This document shows positions 14,695 to 26,200 of a stretch of 61,466 nucleotides of DNA, one piece after another (position 1 is the first letter of the stretch; the number at the start of each line of letters is the position of its first letter). Below the pieces are notes generated by a model. The model saw only the letters and a program-made list of their open reading frames with translations, was not told the origin of the DNA and did not search any database. The DNA comes from Bacteroides pyogenes DSM 20611 = JCM 6294 (lineage in GTDB: Bacteria; Bacteroidota; Bacteroidia; Bacteroidales; Bacteroidaceae), in assembly GCF_000428105.1 (NCBI RefSeq), contig NZ_ATZH01000029.1, positions 1-61,466 on the forward strand, in the 5' to 3' direction. The position numbers were made by a program, and so were the translations under genes.

Positions 14695-14772
14695 TTTTCA
14701 GGATATTTTTTCTCAAACATGGTAATTAGCAGAAAATTATACATCCCGCTTCTGAATTTTAGAAATAAGACC

Positions 14773-14817
14773 AAAGAGTCAGATTGATGCAAAAAGCATT
14801 ATCTGGCTCTTTTTTTA
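14773..14817 (+). terminator. Strong intrinsic terminator directly before the scaffold gene
   Basis: AAAGAGTCAGAT...ATGC (14773-14790) pairs with GCAT...ATCTGGCTCTTT (14796-14812), with one bulge and one G-U pair, and runs into a T-run. It stands between the promoter at 14464 and the capsid genes, with no other promoter seen between it and the ATG at 14843. Confidence 0.75.
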
Positions 14818-14842
14818 TAAACATAAACACAAAATAAACACG

Positions 14843-15466
14843 ATGGAACAAGAAAAAATCTTATCCACTTTAAGAGAGAAACTTGGAGAAACCAGTTTTT
14901 CAGAGCGGACATTACAGAAGTACGTAGAACTTAATCCCGTAGCCGAAGGTTCGGAGCTTGACGAGGCTTATTGGGACACAGCTGTAGCTTTTATTAAAGG
15001 GATGGAAGGTCAGTACAATCACGATGTCGCAACCAAAGTTGAGGACTTTAAGAAAAACTATAAGCCCCAACAAACCCCGCCGACACCTCCAACGCCTCCC
15101 GCACCATCTGGGAAAGAGAGTGAATTGGAGAAAAAGCTGAAAGAACTCGAAGAGCGTTTGGACGCAGAAGACAGCAAGAAGGTTCAGGCTGACCTGCTAA
15201 AGAAGGTTACATCTGCGATGAAAGCGAAGCAAGCAACCGATGATTACGTGTTAAGCAAAACTTTGCAGGGAGTGACTTTCGACACCAAGAAGAGCGTAGA
15301 TGAACTTGTTGTTGAGCTTCTGCCGAAATATGACGCAGAATACAAGGCGTGTCGTGGATATGGCACCGCTCCAAGAACTTCTTCCGATTCAGGCGGGACA
15401 CAACACAGTGCAGCCAGCAAATACTTTGAGCGTAAAGGCAAGAAGGAAGGCTGGAAGAAAAAGTAA
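14843..15466 (+). CDS. Capsid scaffold protein
   Basis: 207 residues with typical scaffold features: helical N-terminus, a Pro/Thr linker (TPPTPPTPPAPSG, about 78-91), a highly charged coiled coil (ELEKKLKELEERLD) and a very basic C-terminus (FERKGKKEGWKKK) able to bind the capsid protein. The position before the decoration and major capsid genes supports it. It is probably lost from the mature head. Confidence 0.7.
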   Translation: MEQEKILSTLREKLGETSFSERTLQKYVELNPVAEGSELDEAYWDTAVAFIKGMEGQYNHDVATKVEDFKKNYKPQQTPPTPPTPPAPSGKESELEKKLKELEERLDAEDSKKVQADLLKKVTSAMKAKQATDDYVLSKTLQGVTFDTKKSVDELVVELLPKYDAEYKACRGYGTAPRTSSDSGGTQHSAASKYFERKGKKEGWKKK

Positions 15467-15494
15467 TTTATTAACGACTTAAAACAGTGAATGT

Positions 15495-15902
15495 ATGGGA
15501 ACAATGGGTAACACATTTGACGCTAACACCATGAAATACGGACATGCCCGTAAGGTGTGGCGTGAAATCCGCCACCGTTATCCGGGCGGCGGTATGGTGA
15601 GCAACATTTCCGATTGGGTTGCGGCCGGGAAGATTCCTGCCGGTACAGCTGTGAAGTTTGACCTTAAAGGCAAAACGTTCACCGCTTATACGGATGAGAA
15701 AATCAAGGCTGCCACAGCTAACATCAGTACGCTCGGTATCAATGGGTATCTGCAAGAGGATATTCTTGTAGCCGGAGCGGGTACGAAAGCCAGCGGGACG
15801 GTTGTTTACGCCGGAGAGATTTATAGCTACATGTTTGACGAAGAGGTGTTGGCTGCCTTGCAGAAAATAACCACGCTTCCTCAAATCGTGTGGGTAGAGT
15901 AA
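15495..15902 (+). CDS. Head decoration-like protein
   Basis: 135 residues, Gly/Ala-rich and beta-like (KIPAGTAVKFDLKGKTFTAYTDEK, VAGAGTKASGTVVYAGEIY). Proteins of this size and composition directly before the major capsid gene are commonly decoration proteins that stabilise the head. The assignment is mainly by position. Met4 at 15504 is an alternative start. Confidence 0.6.
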   Translation: MGTMGNTFDANTMKYGHARKVWREIRHRYPGGGMVSNISDWVAAGKIPAGTAVKFDLKGKTFTAYTDEKIKAATANISTLGINGYLQEDILVAGAGTKASGTVVYAGEIYSYMFDEEVLAALQKITTLPQIVWVE

Positions 15903-15939
15903 AACAAACAGAAATAACATTTAAAAACACGACAATCGT

Positions 15940-17133
15940 ATGAATACACTTCCTATTGATTTGTACAAGATTATCGAAAACGGGCTTGGCGGAGACACTT
16001 GGCAGGAATTTATCGACCGTTATAACGAGAAGTACGACCTCGTTCAGATTGACGGCTTCGAGTTTGATGCGCCCAAGTTGGATTATACCTTCTCTCAGCT
16101 CATTACGAGTCTTGGCGTAAAAACATTACCGGCTTATGTTGATCCGGAAAGCCCGGGATATGAAGCCGCATTGGGTGAACTTGAAGGGAAGACGGGTAAT
16201 ATCCCGACTCAAAAGAAGTTCTACCGCTTGAACCGTGTAACGGTGAGACAGCAACTCCAATTGTTACAACGGGTAGGCATTTCCGCATTTACGGAAGAGA
16301 TGCAGAATGTGTTCTTGAAACTTATTGACGAGGGTTCTGATGGGCTTATCGGTGCATATTTCAATTCACTCACCCATCAACGCATGAGAATCGTCTCTAC
16401 GGGTAAATTTACCATTGACACGGACAACAACCCGAGAGGACTGAAAGGCATCACCATCGACTTTAACGTCCCCGCAGACCACTATCAGACGTTGGATGGC
16501 ACGAAACGGTGGTGGACGAGTGACGACCATGTCCCCTCCAAGCAGGGATCTGCTTCAGATCCGATTGAGGATGTGAAGAGCCGCGTAAAGGAGATTCGCC
16601 GCAAATACCATTATTTGGGTAAAATCAGAATGGAGATTGCGCAAGACCTGTGGGACGACCTGATGACTCACACAGCTGTCTTGAAACGCATCGGGCACTA
16701 TCTCTATCCGAATGTGACGGACGACAACACGGTGACAGCCAATGCGAAGAACGAAGACGAAGACCGCTTGAAAGCAATCTTCAAGAAATTGGTGAAAGTG
16801 GACGAAATTGTTCCTCGTGACAGCTATGCCTTTGTGGACAAACCCGGCAAGGATACAGAAGGTCAGCCTGATTTGATAACCAGCCAGGTAGAGAACTTCA
16901 AGGCTACCAACATAGCTTTCATTCCCATCGGACAGATCGGAACAATTCAAGGTGTAGAGCCTTTGACGTTGGGGTATGAACCAGATAAGGTAGCTTCCTT
17001 CAATGAAGGCAGATTGAAGTTGACGCAGAGAGCCAATCCTGAAACGCACTCGATTTATATCGAGAGCGAGGCTGCTCAATTGTGCGTGCCTACTATGCCG
17101 CAGTATATGTTCATCTCTACCGTAACTGCGTAA
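15940..17133 (+). CDS. Major capsid protein
   Basis: 397 residues, the only protein of suitable size between scaffold and connector genes. It has an HK97-like pattern: N-terminal helical arm, long alpha-beta segments (FYRLNRVTVRQQLQLLQRVGISAF), a central conserved stretch with DDLMTHTAVLKRIGHY, and a C-terminal beta region ending SIYIESEAAQLCVPTMPQYMF. No large N-terminal delta domain is seen; the separate scaffold explains that. Confidence 0.75.
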   Translation: MNTLPIDLYKIIENGLGGDTWQEFIDRYNEKYDLVQIDGFEFDAPKLDYTFSQLITSLGVKTLPAYVDPESPGYEAALGELEGKTGNIPTQKKFYRLNRVTVRQQLQLLQRVGISAFTEEMQNVFLKLIDEGSDGLIGAYFNSLTHQRMRIVSTGKFTIDTDNNPRGLKGITIDFNVPADHYQTLDGTKRWWTSDDHVPSKQGSASDPIEDVKSRVKEIRRKYHYLGKIRMEIAQDLWDDLMTHTAVLKRIGHYLYPNVTDDNTVTANAKNEDEDRLKAIFKKLVKVDEIVPRDSYAFVDKPGKDTEGQPDLITSQVENFKATNIAFIPIGQIGTIQGVEPLTLGYEPDKVASFNEGRLKLTQRANPETHSIYIESEAAQLCVPTMPQYMFISTVTA

Positions 17134-17152
17134 CTCCTAATTTCATGTAAAG

Positions 17153-17527
17153 ATGGGTGAAGAGCTTTCTCATACGGAAGATATGACCATTGAGGACTTT
17201 TTGAGTGGCGCTACCGCTTACGAAATAGCGGACAACGCCCTCAAAAGAGTTCTTGTAAAGCGAAAAATCGCTTTCGGTACTATGGTTAGCAAGCTGGAAG
17301 AAAAGCAGATCGACCTTGCTACGGCGGACATCTACATGTGGTGTGCGAGTACTCCGAGCAGTAAGAATGACACGGAGGATAGTGACGGGGGGTGGAAGCA
17401 TAAGGAAGGCGGATGGCAAACCAGTGCGTACGATAAGCGTCAGTTGCGTGAGATGGCTAAGGAACTCTATGAGAAATGGGGTGAAGATGTTGTAAAAGGC
17501 AGCAAAATCAGAATAGTAAACTTTTGA
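17153..17527 (+). CDS. Probable head-tail connector (adaptor) protein
   Basis: 124 residues, mostly helical. It lies immediately after the capsid gene and overlaps the next gene by 4 bp (TGAGTATGA region), the usual place of the gp6/gp15-like adaptor. The motif evidence is weak; the call is by position and size. Confidence 0.5.
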   Translation: MGEELSHTEDMTIEDFLSGATAYEIADNALKRVLVKRKIAFGTMVSKLEEKQIDLATADIYMWCASTPSSKNDTEDSDGGWKHKEGGWQTSAYDKRQLREMAKELYEKWGEDVVKGSKIRIVNF

Positions 17528-17853
17528 GTATGAAAGTAAGCAATCCGAGACATCCGCATAAATGTACTGTTTACCGAATCACGGGAGAGGATTCGTTCAG
17601 CGATGGCGAGAAGGTTGTCTTATACGAAGGTAAGTGCCGGAAAGAAGGCAGTACCAATTTGCGGACATTCAAAACGGATAATGTGATAAAAAGCGATTAT
17701 CTGTTGAGCCTTCCCGGAACCGTTGAGGGGATATTAGCCGGTGATTTGATAGATGTCACGGACAGACAAGGCACTTTCACTCAATGTGTGGTTACTGATA
17801 GCTATGCCGGGAATTTAGGAACTACGGTATATTTCAATCTTGCAAAGAATTAG
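17524..17853 (+). CDS. Probable head closure protein
   Basis: 109 beta-rich residues (HKCTVYRITGEDSF... GDLIDVTDRQGTFTQCVVTDSY), the size and character of gp16/HK97 gp7-type stopper proteins that close the head before tail joining. Met3 (17530) is an alternative start. Confidence 0.55.
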   Translation: MSMKVSNPRHPHKCTVYRITGEDSFSDGEKVVLYEGKCRKEGSTNLRTFKTDNVIKSDYLLSLPGTVEGILAGDLIDVTDRQGTFTQCVVTDSYAGNLGTTVYFNLAKN

Positions 17854-17857
17854 TGGT

Positions 17858-18400
17858 ATGAGTAAGGGTATATCTGATAATGGTAGGTTGTTTGACGCTG
17901 GAATGTCCCGGTTTGAAAAGATTAAAAAGAGATCATTCCTAATGGGCGGGCGATCCGTAGCCCGAAAAGTGCTTGAGCACATCAAGAATTCGGGTAAATA
18001 CTACGATGTGACTGGAAATACGAGAGGGTCTATCGCGTGGGGTATCTATTATGACGGGGTGCTGCATGAAATATCCACTCCCTATAAGAGGATATACGTT
18101 CGGAGAAGGACGCTTGTGAAAGGCGAGAGAGACTTCGAAACGGGATTTGTAGCCCGCACGGGAGATGTGCATTATTACGGATATGAAGCGTCGGAAGAGT
18201 TTCTGAAAGACTACAAGCCTTCATCGAAAGGTCTGTCCGTTGTATTCGTGGTGGGCACACACTATGCGGAATATATCGAGAACGTGCGTAAGCTGAATGT
18301 GATGACGGACAGCGTGTATTTCGTGAGAGCGGCGGGCAGTGGCTTGATTAAGGGTTCGTTCGATTTCGAAAGCGCGGGAAGATTACCTTTTAAAGTTTAA
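17858..18400 (+). CDS. Tail completion (HK97 gp10-like) protein
   Basis: 180 residues from MSKGIS. The segment SGKYYDVTGNTRGSIAWGIY followed by a variable loop and VGTHYAEYIE is typical of HK97 gp10/tail-completion proteins, which contain the T.NLR.S and GT.YA..vE patterns. The start at 17858 is preferred over an upstream in-frame Met that overlaps the previous gene. Confidence 0.65.
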   Translation: MSKGISDNGRLFDAGMSRFEKIKKRSFLMGGRSVARKVLEHIKNSGKYYDVTGNTRGSIAWGIYYDGVLHEISTPYKRIYVRRRTLVKGERDFETGFVARTGDVHYYGYEASEEFLKDYKPSSKGLSVVFVVGTHYAEYIENVRKLNVMTDSVYFVRAAGSGLIKGSFDFESAGRLPFKV

Positions 18401-18408
18401 GTATCGCC

Positions 18409-18816
18409 ATGAGCCATGTTACCCAATATCATATAGCAGAAGTGTTGCAAGAGGTGTGCACGCAGATGAAAGACGTTTCAGCGAATGTTTTTCCTGAAAG
18501 CAGACCAAGTGCGACACAACAGCAGATGAATGATTTTATCGTGGTTTCCCTTCCGGTTCTAATTGACGACCAGAATGCTTTTCAACGTACAACATTACGG
18601 ATTGAGATATTTGTGAAAAATCGAGCCAGCGGTGTTGCGTACACAAAGAAACTACAAGAGCTTCTGAATGCAACCATTCGTAAATTCCCTATCGTCACAA
18701 AGCGGTTTTCGGCAACTGCTCCACGCCTGCTGTTGAAAGGCGCTGACGGATTAGGGTTTACAGCTTGGAATGTTCAAGCAAAGCTTATAATTAACACGAC
18801 AGATTCATATAAATAA
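18409..18816 (+). CDS. Probable tail terminator protein
   Basis: 135 residues, mixed alpha-beta, with a central strand pair IVVSLPVLIDDQNAF... TTLRIEIFVKN as in gpU/HK97 gp11-like tail terminators. The position between tail completion and major tail protein is the expected one. Confidence 0.6.
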   Translation: MSHVTQYHIAEVLQEVCTQMKDVSANVFPESRPSATQQQMNDFIVVSLPVLIDDQNAFQRTTLRIEIFVKNRASGVAYTKKLQELLNATIRKFPIVTKRFSATAPRLLLKGADGLGFTAWNVQAKLIINTTDSYK

Positions 18817-18848
18817 CAAATCACAAACACTTAAAAAAAATAAAACGT

Positions 18849-19418
18849 ATGCCAAACATGACAATTACTAAGAAGACAACGGATTTGAATACTCTTTTCA
18901 ATGATGTTAAGGAGGTCTATTTCAAAAATAGTGAAATAAAGACTTCAGATTTGGGCGAAGAATCCTTAACAGGACTTATGGAACTTCCGGTCTTGAAAGA
19001 CGGGGTGAATTTCGATACAGGCTCGGCGGATATAACTCCGGTCAAACTGACTACAGGGGCAACATGGACGTCCAAAGTATCAAAAGGCGATCCTGACATT
19101 TCTTTCCAAGTGGCAAGTATAGATGCCGAAGTAAATGACCTGCTGATGAGTAAGGGCAACCCTATAGCGGCTGCAAAAGGTCTTATCGATGGCAAGACCT
19201 ACAAGGGTGCTGCATACAGCTTGGCTCCCAAGAAGGTTGTCGGCTCTTTGGTGGTGAAGAGCGAAGACGGGCAAAGTTTCATTATTCTTCCTAAAGTTGA
19301 GATATATAGCAGCTTTGTTGCCGCTGACGGTGACAATCCGGCTTATTTCAACCTTTCCGTTACGCCGATGGAAAATTCGGAAGGCTCTGACATTATGATT
19401 CTTTCTCTTTCAGAGTAA
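18849..19418 (+). CDS. Major tail protein
   Basis: 189 residues, beta-rich with evenly spaced Gly/Ser-Thr, an N-terminal DLNTLFNDVKEVYF segment and a C-terminal strand ending DIMILSLSE. It is the last gene before a terminator (19459-19491) and the tail chaperones, the standard place of the tube protein. It would polymerise along the tape measure. Confidence 0.7.
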   Translation: MPNMTITKKTTDLNTLFNDVKEVYFKNSEIKTSDLGEESLTGLMELPVLKDGVNFDTGSADITPVKLTTGATWTSKVSKGDPDISFQVASIDAEVNDLLMSKGNPIAAAKGLIDGKTYKGAAYSLAPKKVVGSLVVKSEDGQSFIILPKVEIYSSFVAADGDNPAYFNLSVTPMENSEGSDIMILSLSE

Positions 19419-19458
19419 ACGGATGACGTATAATAGAACGAATATGTAAACGTGTAAA

Positions 19459-19491
19459 GGGCGGATGGCTGAATGCCGCCGCCCTTTCTTT
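19459..19491 (+). terminator. Terminator between major tail protein and tail chaperone
   Basis: GGGCGG (19459-19464) pairs with CCGCCC (19479-19484) above an inner GGC/GCC pair, followed by TTTCTTT. It ends 18 nt before the chaperone start and would reduce expression of everything downstream relative to the tube protein. Confidence 0.75.
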
Positions 19492-19508
19492 ATAAAAGCA
19501 GAGGAATT

Positions 19509-19988
19509 ATGGCGAAAGCAAAAAAGATAGAGCAGCCCGGCTTGGATGCGGAGCGGGAGTTGAACGATATTGTAAATAACTCCAAAGATATAGTCACCAT
19601 ACGGAAAAGCAAATGGAAGGTCGGGTGGATGCGGAACAGGGCGAAGCGAAAAATGACCGACATCCTTCTGAATGAGAAAGAAGATGATAAAGTAAACAGC
19701 AAGTGTGCCGCCGCCCTTCTGCTGAACGGGTACTTCAAAATATTCTTCTTCTATGAAATCCTGTGGAGGTGGTTCTATTATGTAAAACAATACAGCGATG
19801 AAGAACTTCTTCCCGTCATAGAATTGTGTAAAAAAAAAGTACAAGTGGAGGCGTATTGCGCAACTACCATATTACTGACAGAGATGAAGGACACAATAAT
19901 GATAATGACGAGGGAGGAAGTAAGTCGTATCCGTCAAGAGAGTATTATGGCGCAGCATGGGCACTCGGAGAAAAACACCAATGCCTGA
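19509..19988 (+). CDS. Tail assembly chaperone (gpG-like)
   Basis: 159 residues from ATG 19509. Helical and charged, located between major tail protein and tape measure, where lambda G and its relatives sit. Codons 108-110 are AAA AAA AAA inside an A9 run (19830-19838); a -1 slip there enters the frame that continues to 20272. The unshifted product carries on to 19988 through an acidic region. It binds and protects the tape measure during tail assembly. Confidence 0.7.
   Translation: MAKAKKIEQPGLDAERELNDIVNNSKDIVTIRKSKWKVGWMRNRAKRKMTDILLNEKEDDKVNSKCAAALLLNGYFKIFFFYEILWRWFYYVKQYSDEELLPVIELCKKKVQVEAYCATTILLTEMKDTIMIMTREEVSRIRQESIMAQHGHSEKNTNA
19830..19838 (+). promoter_or_regulatory. -1 ribosomal frameshift site (A-run)
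   Basis: In the zero frame the codons read TGT AAA AAA AAA GTA, so A AAA AAA followed by G is a canonical slippery heptamer. The -1 frame has its last stop at 19829-19831 and is then open to 20272. Confidence 0.7.
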
Positions 19989-20272
19989 CAGAATCCCTAA
20001 AACTGTTTTGGGGACTTTGGAACATTCCGATGTGGGGGTATTACGACGCTTATACTGCCGCACAAATTGAACTAATGGCGGTTGATGCTCCAATGGTGGT
20101 TTATAACCATGATAAAGAGAAAGGCAAAAAGGGCAAAGACGGGCAATCGTTCAAAAAAGCGAATGCTTTGGACATATTAGAAACCGCAAGTGAGTGGAAA
20201 CGGAAATACGGCGATGGAGCATCGCCAACCAACATTTCAATTGACCTGAAAGGGTTCAAATTGGAAGCATAA
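19832..20272 (+). CDS. Frameshift extension of the tail chaperone (gpT-like)
   Basis: This -1 frame is open from 19832 to the stop at 20272. It has no good independent start: the first plausible initiator is TTG at 19856. After a slip at the A-run the fusion would hold 110 residues of the first chaperone plus 144 from here, 254 in total. The C-terminal part contains DGQSFKKANALDILETASEWKRKYG, just before the tape measure. The layout matches lambda gpG/gpGT, where the fusion recruits tube protein to the tape measure. Confidence 0.7.
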   Translation, partial: KKSTSGGVLRNYHITDRDEGHNNDNDEGGSKSYPSREYYGAAWALGEKHQCLTESLKLFWGLWNIPMWGYYDAYTAAQIELMAVDAPMVVYNHDKEKGKKGKDGQSFKKANALDILETASEWKRKYGDGASPTNISIDLKGFKLEA

Positions 20273-20285
20273 ACACAAAGAAGAT

Positions 20286-23200
20286 ATGGCAAATCTCGGG
20301 AATCTATTCTATTCAGTTTATCTGAAAGACATGACAGATGCGGATAAGGAAAAAATCCGCAAGAAGGTGGAAAGCATGACTGCCAAGCTGGATGTAACAG
20401 TCAGCTCTTCTACCATTCAGAAAGCTGTGAAAGCTGCATTGAGCGGACATACTTTCAAAGCGGATATTACCCCCAATATTAAAAAGTCAGGGCTTGGCAA
20501 GGTTGATATTGCCGCCAATTCAACCAACATACGCAAAAGTATCAATGATGCCTTGAAGGGACAGACTTTCAAAGCCCATGTAAATATGGTGGTGGACAAA
20601 GCGAAAGTGGATGACGCCATCAAAAAGGCGTTTGCCAGAGCCGGAATGCGGTATGATACTACGGCAAGTGATTTACGTGCCGCCAAAATTGCTGCCATTC
20701 AGACCAAAGCGGAAGCCGCTGCCGCCTCTTCACGTGAGCTTACTCGACAAAGAGCCGCACGTGCTGCCAAAGCGGAATTGGACTTGGCTAATGCCCGTGA
20801 CAGGTCTTCCAGTGCGGCAAGACGCCACGTGTCAGCCACTCTTAGCATGAACGGAGCTATGAGCAGTCAGTTGAGCATTGCCGGACAACTAAGAAACGAA
20901 TTTTTAAGCCTATACTCCATTTATGCGGTACAGAATTTCCTGCGTGCGGTAGTTGATATTGGTGGAGAGCTGGAAAACCAGAGAATCGCAATGTCCTCTA
21001 TATTACAAGATGCAGGAAAGGCTACCACCATATTCAATCAGATTAAAAGTCTGGCTGTCGCTTCTCCATTCGGGGTTATGGACTTGAACCAGTACTCCAA
21101 GCAACTTTCCGCATACTCTGTGCCATATAATGAGTTGTACGACACGATGAAAAGGTTGGCTGATATTTCTGCGGGTGTGGGTGTGGACATGGGACGTATC
21201 ATATTAGCCTACGGACAAATAAAAGCAGCCAAATTCCTTAAAGGTACGGAATTGAGACAATTGACGGAAGCAAATATCCCTATGGTAGACAAGCTGTCTG
21301 AACGATTCAGCAAGCTGGAGGGGCGCATCGTTAGTGCCGGAGAAGTGCTTGAGATGATTTCGAAGAAGAAAGTTACGTTTGAGGACGTAAAAGATGTTCT
21401 TTGGGAGCTTACGGATGAAGGCGGTATGTTTAACAACATGCAGGAGGCTCTTTCTCAATCCGTAAAATCCAAGTGGAAGAACTTGGCTGATGCTATTGAC
21501 ATCATGCTTGGTGATATTGCGGAATCAATGGGTAGTACATTGAAATGGACTGCCGAGAGCCTTACTGCCCTTGCCCAAAACTGGAAAGAGCTTGTACCTG
21601 TTATTCAAGCCGCAGTCGGAGCCTTCGGAGCATATAAGGCAGCTACATTCATGAGTAGTCGATTGTTTGGCAGTGAGTATAAAAGCATAACCCAGTCAAT
21701 TCTTGCCAATAAAAGGCTTACGGCAGAAAAACTTCGCGTTGAAGCGGCGTATCGGAGGTTGACAGTCGCCGAACAGCAACTTATTGCTACTTCCAACAAA
21801 CTCACCTATGCGGACTATGAACAGATGGCCGTTTCAGGACAACTGACAAAGAATAAGCTGATGCTGCTTGTAGCGATGAAAAAATTAACAGCAGTACAAG
21901 CAGAAAGCATAGCTCTTCAAGCAAAAATGGGAAGGCTTAATGTTTCGAATTCATCATACATTGGCATGATGAACGTAGGCGTCAAGGCTTTGTGGGGGAG
22001 TTTGAAAAATTTGGGAGCCGCTATGGTCGGGTTAATTAATCCTTTTACTATTACTTTTGCGGGGCTTGAACTCATCTTTACCCTATTGCATAAATCCGGT
22101 CAAAAGGCTGACGAAATGAACGAGCGTATTTCCGAATTGACCACAAAGGCACAAGAGGGTTTTAAAAGCCTCACAAAGGAAGCCCAGAAGTTTGCAGATG
22201 TCGATCCATTCAATGCGAATGACGCCTCATTGATTTCTTCTATTGAGAAAATAAAAACAGCATTAAAAGACTATTCTCCTGTCTGGGCGGAAACTTTTAA
22301 TGAAGCGTTTAAAACTGACGACGAGGGGAAAGCCGTAAAAAGCCTTGCAGAACAATATATCTTACTTCGGGACGCCTTAAATGACACGAGGGATGCTTAT
22401 AAATTGCTGAACGACATAAAAGGTACAGCCGAACATGCGAATGAAACGACAGACGGGTATTTCGATGAGAGCTTTAGCGAAAACATTAAAGACTACATTA
22501 AAGCAGAAAAGCGGGTAGAAAAAGTTATAGGGCGAATGACCGGCAGTTATATCGAGTATTCTACTGCCATGCAAAAAGTCATAGATAAGCATAAGGATTT
22601 TGCGAATGCCGCTTTGGGCAAACCCCTGAAAGAGCAGCTTCATATAATCAAAGAGTATCCTAAAGCGTTATCTTCTTTGAATAACGAGCTACCTCTTATG
22701 TACAGGGATGATGTTTTCCAACTGCGGAAAGCGTGGGGAATATCCAAACGTGTTCTCGATGAAGACGTATTACCGGATATGGAAAAGTTCATGTCTGAAT
22801 ATAGGTCACGCCTGCGAGCCGCTGGTTGGGATTTGGATAACTTGAATCAGGCTCAAAAAATTGCGATTGGTCTGGATATAAGAGCCTTCTTAGACCAATT
22901 TGAGAAAATGAAGGCGCATACGAGAGAGTTTTTCAATGAGAGACTTCTTGAGAAAGGGTTCAATATCAAGGTTAATGTCGAATACACAGAAACCGTTCAG
23001 GCAATATCTGATTTGCAGAAAAAATTCAACGAAGCCACAGATGGGAAATTTGAAGCTCAAATAAAGGTTTCCACCGATTCGGAGAAAATTATCGAGGGCA
23101 TACAAAAGGCATATAAAGAAGCTAAAGAAACAACGAATCAGTTGAAGCCGATATTGATTAAAGCCGGGATAGATTTTTCAGGAATAGATGCCATTGATTT

Positions 23201-26200
23201 GTCAAAACTTCCCGAATGGCAGAAGCAAATAGTTTCAGATTACAGAAAGGCTTTAGGCATAGTGAGAGCCGGAGATGAGGGATCCAAAGAATTGGGTTTT
23301 TCTCTTACTGACACAAGCAAAGATAAAAAGGACGCATTCGCAGAAAAGATGAAAGAGCGGGTAAACCTGCTAAAGGATGCGTACTCTGAATACAAGAAGT
23401 GGTCAGGTCTTATCGGGAAAGAAGAAGCCGCCAAGAAGATTAAAGAATCAGGCATCTTTGATTCCTTGTTTAAAGGCAAGGAGCCGGTAAATATTGACAA
23501 TTACCGGGACGAACTGAACAAGATTTTTAATCAGCTTGACGATAAGACCAAAGAGCGTAGGGAGTTGAAGGTTTCCATACAGAAAGTTCTTTTTGATATT
23601 GATGCCGACGCCATGAAAGAGGCTTCGGATAAAGCTTTAAAGGAAGTTGAGGAATATATTGCTGAAATTACGAAAAGGTGGGATTTTTACAAACAGTTAT
23701 ACGGTACAACCGGTGACAAAAATTGGGCAATGAATATTGCTTTTAGCAATCCGACATATTTTGATGAAGCGGCTACCCAAATGGTGGATTCCCTGAACGG
23801 GAGGATTAAAGCCAAAGGGTTGAGTATTGATATTCCTTTCTCCGAAACAAAGGAAAACGCCAAAAAGCTTTTCGGAGAGAATAATGAAGATTTATTTAAT
23901 CTTTGGAAGGCTATTAAGGAGCGAATCGAGAACGGAGGCATAGATGTTTGGAAGTCCGAAGCCAAAGCTATGCAGGATTATTTGAACGAGTATGGCACAT
24001 TCCAGCAGAAAAAGCTCGCCATAGAGAAGGAGTATGCCGCTAAAATAGCGGAAGCTCGTTCAAAGGGCAACGTAAATGAACTACGGTTGTTGGAAAATCA
24101 ACGTGATTCATCGCTCCATCAAGTGGAAGTGAATGCTATTAAACAGTCTGTTGATTGGGGGAGTGTGTTCGGAGAGTTCGGAACAATGTTCAGAGAGCAG
24201 TTGCAGCCGACAATTGATAAATTAAGAGCAATATCCCTATCTGATGAGTTCAAATCAGCCAAGCTGGAAGAGCAAAAAGTCTTGCATGAACTGATAAAAA
24301 AACTTGAGCAATCCAATGCCGTGTGGGATGGCGATATATTCAAGAAAGTGTCTGATGATTTGATAGCCTATCAATCTGCGATGAGAGACTACATTGACGC
24401 CCAAGAGCGTGAGCGTCAGGCGACAGAAGCACTTACACAGGCAAAACGAGCACTTGAAAAAGCGGAAAAATCAGGTGATTCTGTCGGTGCACGTAATGCG
24501 CAGACTGAAATAGTTAAAACTCAATCCGCACTAAATTCAGCATCTGATGATGTAAAGCGTTTCGGGATGCAAGTTCAGGAAACTACTTCTGATTTGCAGT
24601 CTTCATCATCCAAAGCCGTGAGCATGTTTCAAGACTTGGAATCCGGTTTAAAAGGTCTTGCGTCAGGCAACTTGCAAGGAATCGGAGAAGGTCTCATGAA
24701 ATTGGATAAAATATTCAATAATGGCGAACTCACGAAAACCGTTGGAAACTCCATTGCCAAAGGTATTCAGTCATTGTTGGGGAAAAATAGCAAGGCAAGT
24801 AAAGCCATATCAGAAGCATTGGGAAATTCAGGATTTATCGGAGCAATAATTTCGGCAATCTTATCCATTCTTGATGTGTTGAAAGACGGCATCGGTGCGC
24901 TGGTTTCAAGCCTGATTGATACGGTTCTTAATGCGGCGAATGGAATATTAAAAAATCTGCTGAATTTCAATACTTCTGTTCAGATTTTTGATTCTATCAA
25001 AAAGGGAATTGGCGGGCTTCTTGATGCAATTACATGGGGCGGTTTTTCTTCGTGGATTGATACCAGCAACGCCAAAGAAGTGGCTAAAACCACCGAAAGG
25101 CTTACTAATAGCAACGAGCGTCTAAAATCCGCAGTTGACAACTTGAAAGATGAAATGAGTAAGTCCGGTGGATGGAAGGCTATAGATGCGACCAAACAAG
25201 CAAGGGAAGACCAGAAAAAGATAAACGACCAAACCATGCAGATATTGCAAACACAAATGGGGTATCATGGTGCACATCACTCCAATGAATATTATTGGAG
25301 ACTTGGTCGTGAAGATTATGCGTCACTTAACAAAAGTCTTGCTGATTACAAACGAAAAAATCCTTTGGCTGAAACAAATGCCAACTCCGTCTATTCGCTT
25401 GCCGATGTTTACAAACTTACTCCGGAACAAATGAACTATATACGTACCTACAATATCGAAATGTGGGAGAAGATGCTTGGTCAGGGTAAATATAATAAGA
25501 GAGAATTTTGGGATAATTACGCTGATCTCGCAGGTAAGTTGGAAGAGATAACAGAAGCATTAAAAGAAACACTGACACAGACATCTTTTGATGCCCTGCG
25601 TAATAGCTTTGTCGACGCCCTGCTGGATATGGATGCAAAGGCGGAAGATTTTGCCAATGACTTTTCAGAATATATGATGAAGTCTATATTGAACGCAAAG
25701 ATATCAGATTTGCTTGATGACGAATTAAGGGAGTTTTATAACAAGTGGGCTGAATATGCCAAGAGTGACAATGAGATTACTGATGCGGAGCAGAAAGCCC
25801 TCAATAATATGTGGAATGCTTTAGTACAAAAGGGGATTGACATACGAGACCAAGTGAGTGCCATTACCGGGTATGCAGGAAAAGATGGGAAACAATCTTC
25901 CGGGTTATCAAAGGGCATTCAGAGCATAACGGAAGATACGGCACATTTGCTGGCTTCTTATATAAATTCCATGAGGTCAGACTTGTCTTTCGTCCGCTCA
26001 ATTATTGAGCAAAAATATGGCGAGGTAGGTTCCGACTATTCAGCTTATATGTCGAATATTGTAGGGATTTTGAGTTCACATTCTTCATTATTTGAAACAA
26101 ATAACGCTATCGCTTTGGCTCAATTACAGCAACTCTCTATGATTGTAAGTAACACAGGAAGGTCGGCTGATAGCAATGATGAAATATTGGAGGTTGTTTC

